Positions 34,382-47,032 are shown, counted from the first letter of the stretch. The stretch: 64,000 bases of DNA from Laetiporus sulphureus 93-53 (GCF_001632365.1 NW_024468520.1:337530-401529), one strand, 5' to 3'. Numbers and translations: made by a program. Notes: generated by a model from the letters alone, not told the origin.

Positions 34382-36226
34382 GGCTGGTCGAGAGGCTTGC
34401 TGAGGATGTTCTGGCTACTCTGTCCGCAAAAAATTCTGACGATGCCTCCGAGACACACAGTAATTCTTTTATAGCAGAGAATGAATACTTGCTTGAGGAA
34501 GTTCATACAGCACGATATCCAGATACCTAGATATCCAACATCAGCAGCATGGATCTCATCATGCGGGCAGCAACGTCACTATCTTTTAGACAACGAACGG
34601 GGACTCTTTACATATAGATTGCGGATATCCGCATGTGCTTGAGCGGAGTACTCCACGAGTATGAATATCAAGATATGCGAAGGATGAAGTCGTTGTCGGG
34701 TGTGCGGCGTCGTGTGTCAATTTTGCAGTGAATCGACCGACATGTCTTCAAATAATGACACGATCTTCTCCTTGATAAACATATGCAGCACAGACTGGCT
34801 TAAACACAGGGAGGCTGGTTTGGGTGATAGTAATTGCATCTTACAGCATGGACTGCCTCCAACTAGATTCGAAAATGATTAATTGAACATGCCACAGACG
34901 ACATACAGTCCGCCTCATCGCCGGTGGAGTATCGTGCAATTGGAGCATGAGTCGTGGTATTCAAGTTGGATCATCTGGCGTACACTGCTGAAAAATCTCA
35001 CATAGCAGTCACAGCAGCATCGTGTCTCAGGATGGCACAACACGACTAGATCTCCATGCGACGCCGCATGGCGAACTCACATAGGGGAAGCAATATAGCC
35101 ACGTCGTATTTCCTGGGAAGCGGAACTATGTGTAGCGCTAATTCTGAGAGTGTTGGTCTGTGTCCATGAAGCTCGGCATGGTGTGGCACTGGTAGTAAGG
35201 TTCGGCCCGCTATTGGTATTGAACGCGGCCACGTGATGAGCGCGTCTGTGGCGACATGAGGCTTCCGAGTCCCTACTACATGTAGGGCTTCAGCTCTGAA
35301 ATATGGTGCAACATCCTTTCCCTAGTATGAAATAAAATATAGTACCAGTTTTATTAAGTGGCACGAGCAGGAAGAGAGATGATCGTCCGAGTCTGATAGA
35401 AATCCGGCTTAATACTATTATCGGTAGTGTGTCCCGTTCCGTCAGCCTTCACAAATACTTCGGAGTTGCATACCGCAAGAGTCAGACATAATGTAAATGT
35501 TGCTTCTGCAGCAATTATACCCCTGTTGCTCACGACGCGCTCCGGAGTCGATCGTGAAAGGACACAGCTTCCAGATCTATGACTTTCAAAATTTAGCGCA
35601 AATATACCTTCCTTTGACTCGACAATTGAATACTGAGGCCTAGTGATTAGGTTCTCTAGTTCATGAGTTATTCCATCGGCGCCTGACATTATGCAGCCTC
35701 CACCCGTCTCAACTCAACGTCACCCTTGAGAATGACGCCATTTCATGTAGTGTATTAGGCTCTATGGTGCAGTGCCTGGCTACCGATCAATTGAGTCTGT
35801 GTGTAGTAGTTGCTGAAGCTAGTATACGTCAATTTCTGTGTTTCGTTCAGCCTGAAACTAGTAAGTAGTCCCTCCCGGCGATGACGGCAACTACATTGCC
35901 GCGTGAGTTCATAAGATAAGGCCTTTCGAACAAAATGTTTGCAACACGACTTGAAATTAATGTGACACAATTGACAACGATGATGTTTGCAGGTGCCATC
36001 CCTGATGATTGTCCTGGCTTTCACAGCACCTCTGTTATGCTTACTTACGAACTTCTTTAGGCAGAAGCCTACGTCTCAAAGTAATTGCCGCCGGCGTCTT
36101 TGGCGTGAGAATATCAACGAGTGATCGTCGGCATAGCATACAACGCGACGAGGACATTCTGTTTCGCTGCCGCCCTCTCTGCCCTCTCTCTCTCACACAC
36201 ACACAGCGAGGCTAATTCTCTACGTC
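34382..36226. other. Long upstream region of BTB-B with insertion-like segment
   Basis: The conserved BTB upstream element (35201-35243) lies 984 bp before BTB-B, against 150 bp before BTB-A. About 35250-36130 therefore looks inserted. The segment starts near a hairpin CCCTAC-TACAT-GTAGGG (35271-35287). It contains one minus-strand open frame of 111 codons (35689-35354) that I do not recognise. A CT/CA dinucleotide run (36183-36206) lies just before the BTB-B start. Confidence 0.5.
35201..35243 (+). promoter_or_regulatory. Conserved upstream element of BTB genes, copy B
   Basis: TTCGGCCCGCTATTGGTATT then GAACGCGGCCACGTGATGAG matches 28088-28129. It contains a CACGTG E-box. Here it is separated from the gene by about 0.9 kb of unrelated sequence. 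Confidence 0.5.
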
Positions 36227-37599
36227 ATGGTTTTCAAGACCGTCACAGGCAAGAAAACTGTGCGGTCTCAGGACGACGGTACACCGCCTCCTGGAGCCAT
36301 TGAACCTATTGTGCCTCGAGGCGCCTCTGTAGATGAAATTCTCTTCGCCGTCCTCAATTTTGGCATTTCCAACGGCATGCTATTCGATGCAGAACTTCAT
36401 GCATATTCCAATCGCACTGCCTCTGGGACAGTAGATGGGCTTCTTCCTGTTTACGCGAATAGTGTTGCATTGAAAAATGCATCGGAATACTTTGCTCGAT
36501 GTACGTCTCTAACACTCGACTTGGCCTCACATTATTGTAATACATGGCATCACAGTGCTCTCTGCGGATTGGGCTGATAGAGCATCTGTGGATGGCGAGG
36601 AATACGACTATGCATCTGACAGCGATCTGGAAGACGTGGATGAATCGGAGGGTGATATGGACGGCGTTTCATCCAAGCCATTCCAACGACTCGCAACGCA
36701 TTCAAGCGCCAGCGTCCAAGAACGCAAGCCATTGAAAGACAACCATGACAATGGCGTTGCCTCGCTTGAGGCTGCTCAAGCGAGTCTTAATTTCCCCATC
36801 AATGTCGGATCTGATGAACTTGAATAGCGTACAGAGTTCATCATCTCTTTCAGCTCAAGAGTCTCCAATGGATGCAAAGACGTCAGGCTCTGCGGATCAC
36901 GGACGAATTCGACGCATTCTTCCCGCGGTGGCTTACAAAACGTATGTGCATGATACGCGTGGCTGTCATGGACCTCTTCAAACCTCACTACTCGCACAGT
37001 TTGAAGGCCTTCGCATTCTACACATTGACCAAGAAAGTTGACTTTGCACCATTGCGCTCGCAACCTACGTCAATACGTCGAGAGAAGGCCAGTACGCATA
37101 GAATGGCCTACGATAGTCCTCAGTGCTCTCCCAAATCGATGTATCGGTTCGCCCATATGGTAAGATATTTGATCACGCTCGTTTTGCTGTGATTGAATGC
37201 TCGTTGCAGTGCGAAATTAAGGAGCTGAAAGAGCTTGCTCTGGAGGACATCAAGTCAAAGTTGTCTCCAGATAACATTCTGGAGGAGCTTTTCTCAACAC
37301 TGACGTCGAGGTGAGATTGTTCCTTTGGCAGCTTCTGCACATTCACATGGCGTAGATATCCTGAAGTTCAGAAAGCCGAAGTGGCATACTTGCTCGACAA
37401 TGGCTTAACGCCTGATGTCATTGCAGCTATGCCAGACTGGATTGCGAAAGTGGCCGCAGGCGAATTAGGTCCACTAAGCGGTGACGTTCTCGCCATACTG
37501 TTCGAGAAGCTGGCGGCAACTCGCGTGCCATTCGTCTGTCGTCATTGTTCTGGCACTAGTTTCAAAAAGGAATGCAGTGACTGCGGACGGTGGAACTAG
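36227..37599 (+). CDS. BTB/POZ-like protein B with C-terminal zinc ribbon
   Basis: Exons 36227-36500, 36556-36783, 36854-36941, 37000-37159, 37210-37310 and 37356-37599 sum to 364 residues; the 36784-36853 intron (donor GTCTTA) is uncertain. Landmarks match copy A in order: GMLFDAELHAYSNR, VYANSVALKNASEYFARLLS, EEYDYASDSDLEDVDESEG, RRILPAVAYKT/LKAFAFYT, SPKSMYRFAHM, LEDIKSKLSPDNILEELF, WIAKVAAGELGPLSGDVLAI, and a Cys-rich end CRHC...CSDCGRWN. The intron after KT and the one after RFAHM are at the same phases as in A. It is the second-block counterpart of A. Expected to be a dimeric adaptor; partners unknown. Confidence 0.78.
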
Positions 37600-39481
37600 G
37601 ATGTTAATTTGGTAGGCTGCCAATTGCTTTCACTAGTCTGGCTCACAGAGATCGTAGGTTTCCTTGCCACCACTTTATATGTGGGATTGATTGAAAGGCT
37701 GATGTTTGTACAATTCTTGACATATCAACACCAAATACAGACTTGATCAATGCACGGCAGTACGTTATTGCTCTCCATTTCAGTTTCATGTCCACCAATC
37801 AGCCGAGGCTTTGCCTGTAGCAATTATTGAGGGTACCCGCGTCACAGGTCGATGTCGGCCTGCAGCTGCTCCGATCAGAGGCACGATGCAAGGCTTTAGA
37901 AGTGTCTTTGAGTGGGAACCCATGGCACACGGCGACAATCGTGCGCCAAACGACTCTCGACGAGACTCGTTGAATGGCCACAACCATTGCCTCGAAACTA
38001 GTATTGCTTACATAAAAAGCAAGTGCTGTCTGGGGTTTAATAGAAAATTGGACAGCGGGATAGCGGCGCATTAATTGACCAAATGGGTGCAGAAGCCTAC
38101 GAACGAGAATCGCGGACGATGAGGACGGTGGTCTTGAAACAGACTCGTTGCCACGAAATGAACGCTCCCTTTTGGTGAAATCAACAAACGTAGCATGGCG
38201 AGGTGCGAGAGGACTCCCATCGATACGTACTCAGACTCTTGTGAGATATGAGTAGTACTAGACCGTTGCATATGAGCGCTAGAGTCACTTACCGTGAGGA
38301 ACTTGATGATGTTCAATGCAACGCACTGAAGCAAATCGGCAGCAAGAACATTCTTGCCAAGATGTCATGCTAGCTATACGGTGCAACACGAACCATTAAA
38401 TTACAAACTGATCATAGCGCTTTCAAGCTCTCGCGATCAGCGGCTGTGTTGCTGGAGTCGGTGTACATGTCACTGACGACTACGTTCAACATGCACGATC
38501 AACACATGATATTGCTCGTATAAACTTCAAGCACTGCACCTGTCTCGGCGTATACCCGATGTCAGAAATAAGGATATCACTGCTATATGACTATCAGCAA
38601 AGACTGGCACGCGGATCATATCCTGAAACTTCAAGCTTTCAAGCGCCAAAAGTGTGGAACTTTGGACGTCTGCATTTTAGTGGCTGTCATCGAAACCACT
38701 CCGGAACAAGGCTCATCCCGGCGCAGCACTGGAGTAGACGTCTCAAGCGCTACATGCCGTTCCAGCAGTTACGGTAGACTGCAATAAAAAAAAGCATAGC
38801 ATGACGAAGTCTACGTGGTATTTTTATTCGTGCCAACAACTCAGTGGGACCAATGATCCATAAATTGCGGTGCTCCGATGATTGGGTCATTGAAGTATGG
38901 GTGCTCGTACGAATGCCACAAATCTATCTACAGTCCTGGTCTGCGTTTTACATTGACCGATGCAGTGGCCAAGGTGATCCAGGGTTCACGATGTCGGTTC
39001 CACCTCGCATCTCCGCGGAATAGAAATCAGGCTTTCTGACAGACATCATGGTGCCCACATGGGGGATTTTGCACTGCAATTGTTTAATGGGTCCTTTCCG
39101 TGTCAGACGACATGCGAACGCATTAGGAACTGAAACAAAGGTAAATGAATTGTATGTATATGCCGCACGGCACCAGTTCTCTGATATCAATCGCATAGAC
39201 TTCCGTTCGCCCCTTGTGTCCGTGGAAGTCCTCAAATTTCAGAATAGGTGGTGCACCGCCTTTTTCCAACGGAGGTAGCAAGACGACACAGAAGATGGCC
39301 TTCGGAGATTTGAGACTCGCTGACGTCTGCACAAATGGATTGCGATTATCTGTGATGCCGACACCACAAGGTAGTAGCCTTCAGTGTTAAAACGAGCAAC
39401 GAACAGGACGAGCAGGACAGCCCAGCGCGGTTGACATAGCCATATCTACAGATCACCGTCAGAACGTACGGCAGGAGCAAC
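37600..39481. other. Intergenic, 1.9 kb, duplicated flank
   Basis: No gene is supported. The part from about 38820 matches the flank preceding the broken dsRBM copy (30340-30740). Confidence 0.5.
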
Positions 39482-39838
39482 ATGCCTGGTATGTCACCGA
39501 CTCAACGAGCACTAACCTTGCGAGCACGCCCATAATTGCATTGACATGATGGCGTCTCTAGACTTTCGTATGGATCTGAATAATTGGCTTCAGGCCAACT
39601 CCATACCCAGCGCTTTGACTTGGAAGATCAGCTCAAGGGGCCCGAAGCATGCCCCTACTTGGATCGCAGTCGCCTACAGTGAGCGTAATCCTGATGCCCA
39701 TTGATAATCTGACTTTATCTGTTCCCAGTTGACGAGATCGAGTACGGAGCAGGCAGCAGGGCAACTAAGGGCGCCGCAATGGAGGTGGCAGCTGAACAAA
39801 CGCTGAGAGCTCTCAAGCGCAAGGCTTCTGGACGTTAA
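39482..39838 (+). CDS. Small dsRBM-like protein, copy 4
   Basis: Exons 39482-39488 (7 nt, ATGCCTG), 39562-39678 (117 nt) and 39729-39838 (110 nt) give 77 residues, MPDFRMDLNNWLQANS at the start. Then SALTWKISSRG, APTWIAVAYI, EYGAGSRATKGAAMEVAAEQ and a basic end LKRKASGR. The donor and acceptor pairs are GTATGT/CTCTAG and GTGAGC/CCCAG. It is the intact counterpart of the broken copy at 30.8 kb. The basic C-terminal tail (KRK) could add non-specific nucleic-acid contact or nuclear import. Confidence 0.8.
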
Positions 39839-41215
39839 GCACGTTTTCCTGAGCTGTATGTCTATTACTGTTTCTAACCATCATTTCAGACCACCATTTC
39901 AGTACAGATTGTACTGATACAGAATACAGCACGTACGGTAAAAACGGCAGCTATTTTACCGTGACTTTGCCGGTATTGTTCAAGTTTTTTCCATAGACTG
40001 CCTTTCGCTACCTATGTAAGTTTGCAGAAACATATGCAATGTCATGGTTTAGAGCCTTCTATGCAGTGACCTACTTGTGTCTTTCGGTATATCAATAGCG
40101 CCTTTGACTGTCATCAGGCGTGACAGTACTTGGCGGTCAATATCTCCGATCTGCCACAGGCGCCGGCACTCAAAGAAAAGAAAGGTTAGGATGAGGCGTG
40201 CTGATATAGCATGGTGTAGTGGACGTAAACGACTCGGCCCCTTCGCCGGAAATAGCATCAAGAGCAGACATAGCAGAAGGACATTGTATAGCATGGTCTG
40301 GGCTCCCACTCATGTTTCGGCTACCGGAACCACCCGTGATCCCCGCGCACAGCTCCATCCCGCTACTCGAATCATAAGAAACCATTCAAACACCGTCTAT
40401 CACGGACGGGATTGGCGCACGGGAGATTCTCACCGACCGGAAGCCAATCCGTTCATCAGGTGCACGGGCCAATTGCCTGGTCGTCTCCGTTCTAGACGTC
40501 TGTGACGTTGGGTGTATCTTGGGCTGTGCTGCTCCCGCATACATCGGTGATTGACGCAAACGCTGGACATAGACGTGTACTGCACCAATGCAGGCCGAGG
40601 TCCTCGTTTTCAACTGCGTTTGAACATATAGGCTTTCTTCAACATTTGTGACTCATTTTCCGCAAACGCAAAAAAATGGGAAGAGAGCCTGTTGTATCAC
40701 GCGTCTGTTGTTCGTATCGTAACATTAAGCCAATTTTAGGAGCAGGTGTGGAAATTAGAAAGCGTCGTTTCGATCAATTATCGGGAGGACGTGGACAGAT
40801 GCAAGTATTACGGCACAGAAAGGGACGACTTACTGGCAATGTCCACTTTTGACTCAGAGTTGCACTCCAACGCGGATAAAGCGTGAGGCTCGAGAGGTAC
40901 TGCGGTAATTCATTGCGAAAACTGATATGGGATACCACGATGTTTTAATTGCGTCTAGATACATAGCCACTCAACCGGGTGGTCGTCATCATGCTCCCAT
41001 GATAGATTGAGACTGCCTCACATGTTTCTCTGTGACGTACCCGCTGCAGAAAGACAGCAAAGCAATACTCGGCAGTCCGCTATTGCTGCAGTCTGAACAA
41101 CACAATTCCGCATAGTTGAGATGACCGCGCTGTCTCTGCCCGTATTTAAGCAAGCGCAAAACGAGAATATGGTAGCACAAAGTCAACTATCTGTTCAACT
41201 CTCGAATTCAGCACT
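39839..41215. other. Intergenic with duplicated 3' flank
   Basis: About 39880-40310 matches 31084-31500, downstream of the broken copy. Beyond that no coding content is seen. Confidence 0.5.
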
Positions 41216-41569
41216 ATGAGTACCTCTGGTAAGCCATCGTCTGAAGAGGACGCACTTCTTTACTCAAGAGCATTCAATCACAGAGTGGCGCATGCAGCTG
41301 AACAACTGGCTCCAGGCGAATTCAAAAAGGAACGCCTTGACCTGGGATGTTTCAACGAGCGGCCCTAAGCATGCCCCTACTTGGACCGCGATTGCTTATA
41401 GTGAGTATATGGATCCTCTGCCGACTTACGGTCTCGACGATTGATGAATTAACCCTTTCCAGTCGACGGCGTTCAGTACGGAAGAGGGACTGGCGTCAGT
41501 AGGAATGTCGCGACAGAGATTGCTGCTGAGCAAACCTTGACCGCACTCAAGCGTCAGACTGGACGTTAG
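41216..41569 (+). CDS. Small dsRBM-like protein, copy 5
   Basis: Exons 41216-41228 (13 nt, MSTS), 41284-41400 (117 nt) and 41463-41569 give 78 residues: EWRMQLNNWLQANSKRNALT, WDVSTSGPKHAPTWTAIAYI, VQYGRGTGVSRNVATEIAAE, ending TALKRQTGR. It is closest to copy 4 (GPKHAPTW and AAEQTL are shared), so the pair probably arose by tandem duplication. In the second helix SRNVAT replaces the SKGAA pattern, removing the single conserved Lys. It is the last array member before MED1. Confidence 0.8.
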
Positions 41570-42348
41570 GTGGGGCCAGCACAGGCATATTACGAGTGAA
41601 ACCTGACTTACCCATTCTACAGCGTCACGAAGTTTCTGCAGAACGATTGCTATCAGCAGCATGCAGCATACTCTCCGGATGGAGTCCTTCGTGATCGTGC
41701 CATGTAGATTATTCGACCCCTAGAGATAGAAATGATGAATTTGCTTCCTAGATATCAATTCTGCATACGTATCCTGCGTGTGCACTGAAGGCTAGCGGTA
41801 ATACACAGACACGATGTTTATCGCTTGTCCCATTAAGAGTTCGACTATGCTGAACATGTGTCGTCATGGGCAAATATGGCACAAGGCACGGCCCATTCGA
41901 AGAGAATGAAGGGCATGGCACAAAGTTACCATGATGCTAAATTTTGGGGCATTTACTGGCGACATCTTGACTAATTCAGCGCGATTCTGAGGCATTCTGA
42001 ATGGCTCTTGACTTGAAGACTTCGACTGTTGTAAGCAGCCAAACCGTTCGAAAATGAGCGTAGGAAAGACTGCTGAACATCTCGTCAAGGAGAACAACCA
42101 TAAAAATGCTAGAAAGCTATTCAGACAACCTTTGAAGCTGAGAATTGGAGGCACACCGCTGCCGGTCCATTCGCGAGTCACTGTGGGAGTCGGACTCAAG
42201 TGACTGTGCGTTTCAAAGTTTTTTTTTGCTGATTGCCATCGGCAATCACCGAAGACGTGGTGGCCCTGAATTCTCAAACATGTCTTTGGCCACATGCACT
42301 AGCGTGTACGCCAACCCTTTTCTTTGAACTGAACTCTGTTAATAGGCG
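41570..42348. other. Intergenic, 779 bp, no gene seen
   Basis: Separates dsRBM copy 5 from MED1. A minus-strand open frame of 143 codons (42295-41864) has no recognisable content and overlaps the MED1 promoter. Confidence 0.4.
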
Positions 42349-44771
42349 ATGAACCAACAACAATACTTTGCACAAGACCGTGGAGAAACATCAACTACCC
42401 TGCTCTCCGTCCTGCATGAGTTGACTTCGCGGCAAGATGCATTCTCCTCACATTCTCTCCATCCATTCGCTGCGGAGCCAGATACGCCAGTAAACCTCTT
42501 GCATGCTGTTATCGACGCGACAAACAGGATCTCTCACTCGCTCAGCACGCATCTGTCGCTCCCGCTAGCGGACCAAAAGTTGATTTCGCTGTATAGGCAA
42601 CATACCTCGATTGCCCAGATATTGCACCGCGTCAGAATCTCCATTGTTTCGGCGTGACGCACTTCGTCTCATTCACAGGGTTCTCTCATGCTCAGTCCGA
42701 ACAGAATATACGCTCAACGCTGGACAGCCTGCGGAAACGCGAGGGAATCACGTATGGAGAAGACATTCCTTTGGAACGCATGATGATCGCCGACTGGTGC
42801 GTCTCAAGACTAGAAACATGGGGCTCATCAGCGGGGATGGAAGCCTTCAGAGAAGAAGAGCGCGATGGTCGGATTATGGTAGTCCTAGGCGGCAAGGTGC
42901 TCGTCATAGACATCGAACTGTCCGTGGACAGGAGCGACTCAGACAATCCCAAAGTCTCACTTGCGACCCTGAAGACCTCCTACGCCATTCTGAATGGCGC
43001 GGCAACACAACAGGGATCTCTATCTCTTGATGGATTTCTTGCAATGCGTATCGGTGACTTTCTAACGGAGGTACAGAAGGAGGCGGACGAGCGTGACAGC
43101 GTCGAGGCTGCGAGGTTAGGCAGGCTGTTCGCGGAGCACATGATGTATCTCATGCAGCTGGATCAACTGGCTACTAACGAAGGTGCCAACGGCCTACGAT
43201 GGTTCAGCGATATGGACGCGTTAGCTCTTGAGACGGAGCGCTTCGCCACGCAAGAGGCCGAAGTGATTTCGAGGTGGGCATACTCCATCATATTTCGATC
43301 TTCGATAACATTACAATCATCCAGGTCGCAGCCCAGTTCTTATGTGCCACTAGACGTGTTTCTCATGCGTTCGCATGCTCTGCCTCTTCCTTACCTCACC
43401 TCTCCTTCCATGTCTTTCCTAGTTCACATCTCCCCACGGACATATCTTTTCTTGCTTCGTTCCTCGCCTAGCTCAGCACCTCCCTCCACTTCTCCCGTCC
43501 CTAATTTCGACATCCCCCTTTCTCATCTCCGTTCCCAACTTTCCGTCCACCCGCGACCCGAGGGAGTCACTCTCGCCACGCTCACGCTCACCCGGTCCTT
43601 CTCGCCGATATCCTCTCCGGACTCTATCAACATCTCCGACCTCGCCACGCGGCCGACATTCCCACTCGTCCAGAGCGGACACGAAACGAACTTCTCGCTG
43701 CCCCTGCCGCAGTCATCCGAGCCCGGGTTTGTCGCAGGGCAAGCTTACAGTTGGATATTGGACTTCACGGACGGGGGAAAGTATCCAGGGGTGGTGATGA
43801 GCCAGTCGAGGATGCGCGAAATCGAGCTAGTGATCAATCCGTTGAGTGGAACGGACCACATGAATAGCGCCCCCATGGCGTTCGGGATGGGCAGCTGGCT
43901 CGGATTGCTGGTACGATTTTACATTTCTTTTCTCCGGTCCTGAGTAGCACAGATTGATGATATCGATTGATAATTTTATCGCAGCTTAATCGCGAGAACC
44001 CCATTGCGCCGGAACGATTCATAGCGCTTTATGTACGCGTTCAGCTTGTATCATGCTTGATCTAATCACCAATCATCGCTTAGACGTCTCCAACGTCCAC
44101 CCATCCCCCGTTGCAATATCGGCTCACTTCACCAGAAGAGCCAGGCTTCATTCTAGAGAAGGTTCCGGTCCGGACTGTCAAAGAGATCTGGGGAATCCTT
44201 GAGGTTCGTCGTGTGCTTGATCTCATCATTCCTTTGTTGAGCGAGCATGATGTCTTAGGTCGTCAGGGAACAATGTTGGCTAAACGAGATCATCAGTGCC
44301 CAGCACTGGGTTCCCGAAGGTTTGACGGGTGAGCCCGGGGAAGAACTCGGCGATGACGACGCCACCGAAGACGACCTTGATGCTCTGCTGAAGGGTACGT
44401 CCTTCTTTTTGTACAATGATAAGTTGTGAGATCTTACGCTTCCGCCTCAATCAGGTACTCTCACGCCACGCCGCCTGCCGGTCAATCTCCTGCTCCCGAT
44501 ACCGCCACCGCCCGACCTCCTTGACCCGACCTCCCTTTCTCCCTCCTCGCACACGCGCCTCTTGCTCTCCTCGCCGGAGCGCCCGCCCATGCCCGGACTC
44601 GTAGAGATTTCTGTGGGCTTCGACCCAAGCCGCCCACGCGGCGTGGCGGTGGCTGTGACTGGCGCCATGGGCGCGGATTTGCAGATGGATGTGTTGGAGG
44701 AGGTATGTAGGAGGGGAGGCGTGCTAGGCCTGGCGGGACGCGTGTGGGCGAAGTCGCATGGGTCTGTATGA
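42349..44771 (+). CDS. MED1: Mediator complex subunit 1
   Basis: Seven exons (42349-42630, 42696-43273, 43325-43910, 43985-44032, 44084-44203, 44259-44394, 44455-44771) sum to 688 residues in phase. The N-terminal helical part and the stretch TLDSLRKREGITYGEDIPLE, GGKVLVIDIELSVDR, SLDGFLAMRIGDFLTEVQKE and LEVVREQCWLNE match the fungal Med1 domain. The C-terminal third (TPRRLPVNLLLPIPPPPDLL; FDPSRPRGVAVAV) completes it. MED1 sits in the Mediator middle module and couples transcription activators to RNA polymerase II in the nucleus. It is a single-copy housekeeping gene lying inside the BTB/dsRBM array, so the array has grown around it. The first acceptor (GCTCAG at 42695) was chosen to keep frame. 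Confidence 0.82.
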
Positions 44772-45077
44772 TGTGGAGTGCTTTAGGTTGCAAGCGGCTG
44801 CGGCATCATTTTCTGCTTCCCGGTCCACTCAGAATGGATATCCTTGTCTTGCCTCGTATGAGCTAAGGAAATCCGGATGTGAAAATATACAGCATGATAT
44901 TCGATTGTGCGGAACCGTCTCCACATGCGATAGATCTACAACAGATCACCCGACCTACATGAGAACGGTACAGTCAAGGGGTCAACTCAACTTCTCTACA
45001 TTTACAAGGGGGGTGGGATGTAGTCACCGAGCACTGAAGGTTCTTTCGTCAGCAGCTCGGGATTAAGACGAACAAGC
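44772..45077. other. Convergent 3' ends, no gene seen
   Basis: This 306 bp stretch lies between the MED1 and BTB-C stop codons. It contains only presumed 3' UTRs. Confidence 0.5.
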
Positions 45078-47032
45078 TCAAAACGCGTCGTCGTCGCCAT
45101 CACCGAAAGCTCTGGCAGAGCCGAAGCTCGGTGTCCACGTCTCCGGTTGGACCCAGCTGGTCACCCTGTACGGCGGTGGTGCAACGCTACCCCTCAGCCC
45201 GCCACGGACCCTCGTAGAACTACCACCGGAAGGACCGAACACTGACGAAGAGGTGCTGCTGGTAGAACTGCCTATTGCGTACACAGCGCGCGCGGGGCCC
45301 GCGCTGCTCGCCCCGCCAACACTGAAGGCGGGCGCGTGTCTTGGGTCCTTCCGTGGTAATGCCGAGGACCGCGTAACGGCTCCGTTCTTGACGTCGAGCA
45401 GCGTCTTGAGGACCTCACCCGCATGAGGGAACTCGCCCTGCACGACCCTGTCAAGAATGTCCGCGAACGAGTCGCGGATCTCGCAATAATGATCGTGGAA
45501 TATCTTGATCTCGAGTTCGCGCACTCTGTCGTACCTAGTAGCGAGTACATGTTTGGAATCAGTCAGGGTGCTTGTGGCATAGAGGGAAGAAGATATTACG
45601 GACCGAGAAGTGAACCTGCTGAAAACCTCTTGTACGATGTTTTGTGCCGATAAGCGGGCACGGATTGCTTCAAAGGAGAGTTCCTGCAGCTCGGGGATAC
45701 CATACTGGTACATGCCATGAGCAAGCTGTGTTCGCAGTGTCATGGAGTGCAGATTACCTTCTCTGCCAGGCGGTACATCGATTTTGGAGAACATGGCGGG
45801 ATTGAATCGGAATCGCTCAACGCCTTGGCCATTTCTAGATTCCTCTCCTCCTCGCCCGAAGACCTCAGCGGCAAGAATTTGACTTTGCCAAAGTACAAGT
45901 AGAATATAAGCGCGCGCCACCTGGACAGAGTTCTCAGCGCGATTTTCATGAAGAGATAGAAAGAGGGCGCTTACGTGTGGTACGCGACATCGTTCACGAT
46001 GATTTGCTGGCATTGTCCCGCAAGCTCGATGGAGGTCCCGTCGGATCCGCGAGAGTTGCTGGAAGCTGGTGTGATGCGTTGCTTGCCTGCTATTGAAAGT
46101 CAGTCTGGTGTTACAGTAGTGTGGCGCGTATGGGAGTACTTACCTCGACGAGATGGAGGTTTGAGATCTTCCGACATGTCCATATCGGAGGCGAGGTCAT
46201 CATCGTCTAGATCGCTGTCTGACTCATAATCGTAGTCGTTCGTGTAGGGAATTTTGTCTTCGGGGAAAGGTGAGTCAACAGGTATCCTAGCGCCGGACTC
46301 CGCGAAGCCATTAGATAGCACTGGGTGCACAGTCAGAGCACTGATAATCCGATCGCACTAAACGGCACTCACGTTTCTCAAAATAGTCGGCTTTCTTCAG
46401 TACAGAGCTGATGGCGAGGACATGCCGTGGATTATCGACTCGGATCATGCCATCTTTTGCGAACGATCGACGAGAAAACACATAAAATTTGACGTCTAGG
46501 AACATCGAGGATTGGAGTGACTCCTTTATCGCACGCTCCACAGCTGACAATGGCTGATTGGGCTGGGTGGATGCAGTAGCAGTGGACATGGCTGTACTGG
46601 CTGTGGGGTGCCTCTGAGACCCAGGGCGACGGGACATGAGAGGTCGAGTCAACTCACGCGCCGACTGCACCGACATCTGTCGTTGACTCTGCGATGGCGC
46701 CTTCCCGTTCCACATGGCAGCCATACCATGCGAATCGGTGAACATGACACTTTCTGAAGGTCGCTCAAATAGGTTCTCCGTGGTGTGCCCGGGAACGTCT
46801 GTAGTCCTAGGTGGTGGCGGCAGCGGCAGTGGCAAGCGCGCAGCGCAAGGCTCAGCTTCAACTCTCACAGGATTCTTGTTGGCAGTCCACGGCCGGGTCC
46901 AGCGCTGTGCAGTGGCTCGTGCCACAGATGAAAAAGATGGCGGCTGCAAAAGAACTAGGATCCAAGGAGGACCTGCTAACGCACCTGCTGAGGTTCTCAG
47001 ACCAAGTCCTGAGCGGAGATAGGAGCTGGCAT
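45078..47032 (-). CDS. BTB/POZ-like protein C with extended low-complexity ends
   Basis: Exons 47032-47003, 46943-46373, 46320-46144, 46089-45975, 45920-45758, 45725-45604 and 45534-45078 sum to 544 residues. If the small first exon is wrong, the first ATG in frame is at 46745 (468 residues). About 170 residues of Pro/Ser/Gln-rich sequence precede the BTB part: MFLDVKFYVFSRRS, KKADYFEKLLSNGFAESG, the acidic YDYESDSDLDDDDL, WRALIFYLYFGKVKFLPLRS, CSPKSMYRLAEK, ELSFEAIRARLSAQNIVQEV. Introns after YFEK and after HT are at the same positions as in B. The C-terminus lacks the Cys pairs of A, B and D and instead is Ser/Gly/Pro-rich (GPSGGSSTRVRGGLRGSV). It is the most canonical BTB of the four and may be the ancestral member. 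Confidence 0.8.

Noticed and set aside
36183..36206. CT/CA dinucleotide run before BTB-B as a CRISPR-like or telomeric repeat
   Set aside because: It is a simple microsatellite in a 5' UTR; no spacer structure or telomeric unit.
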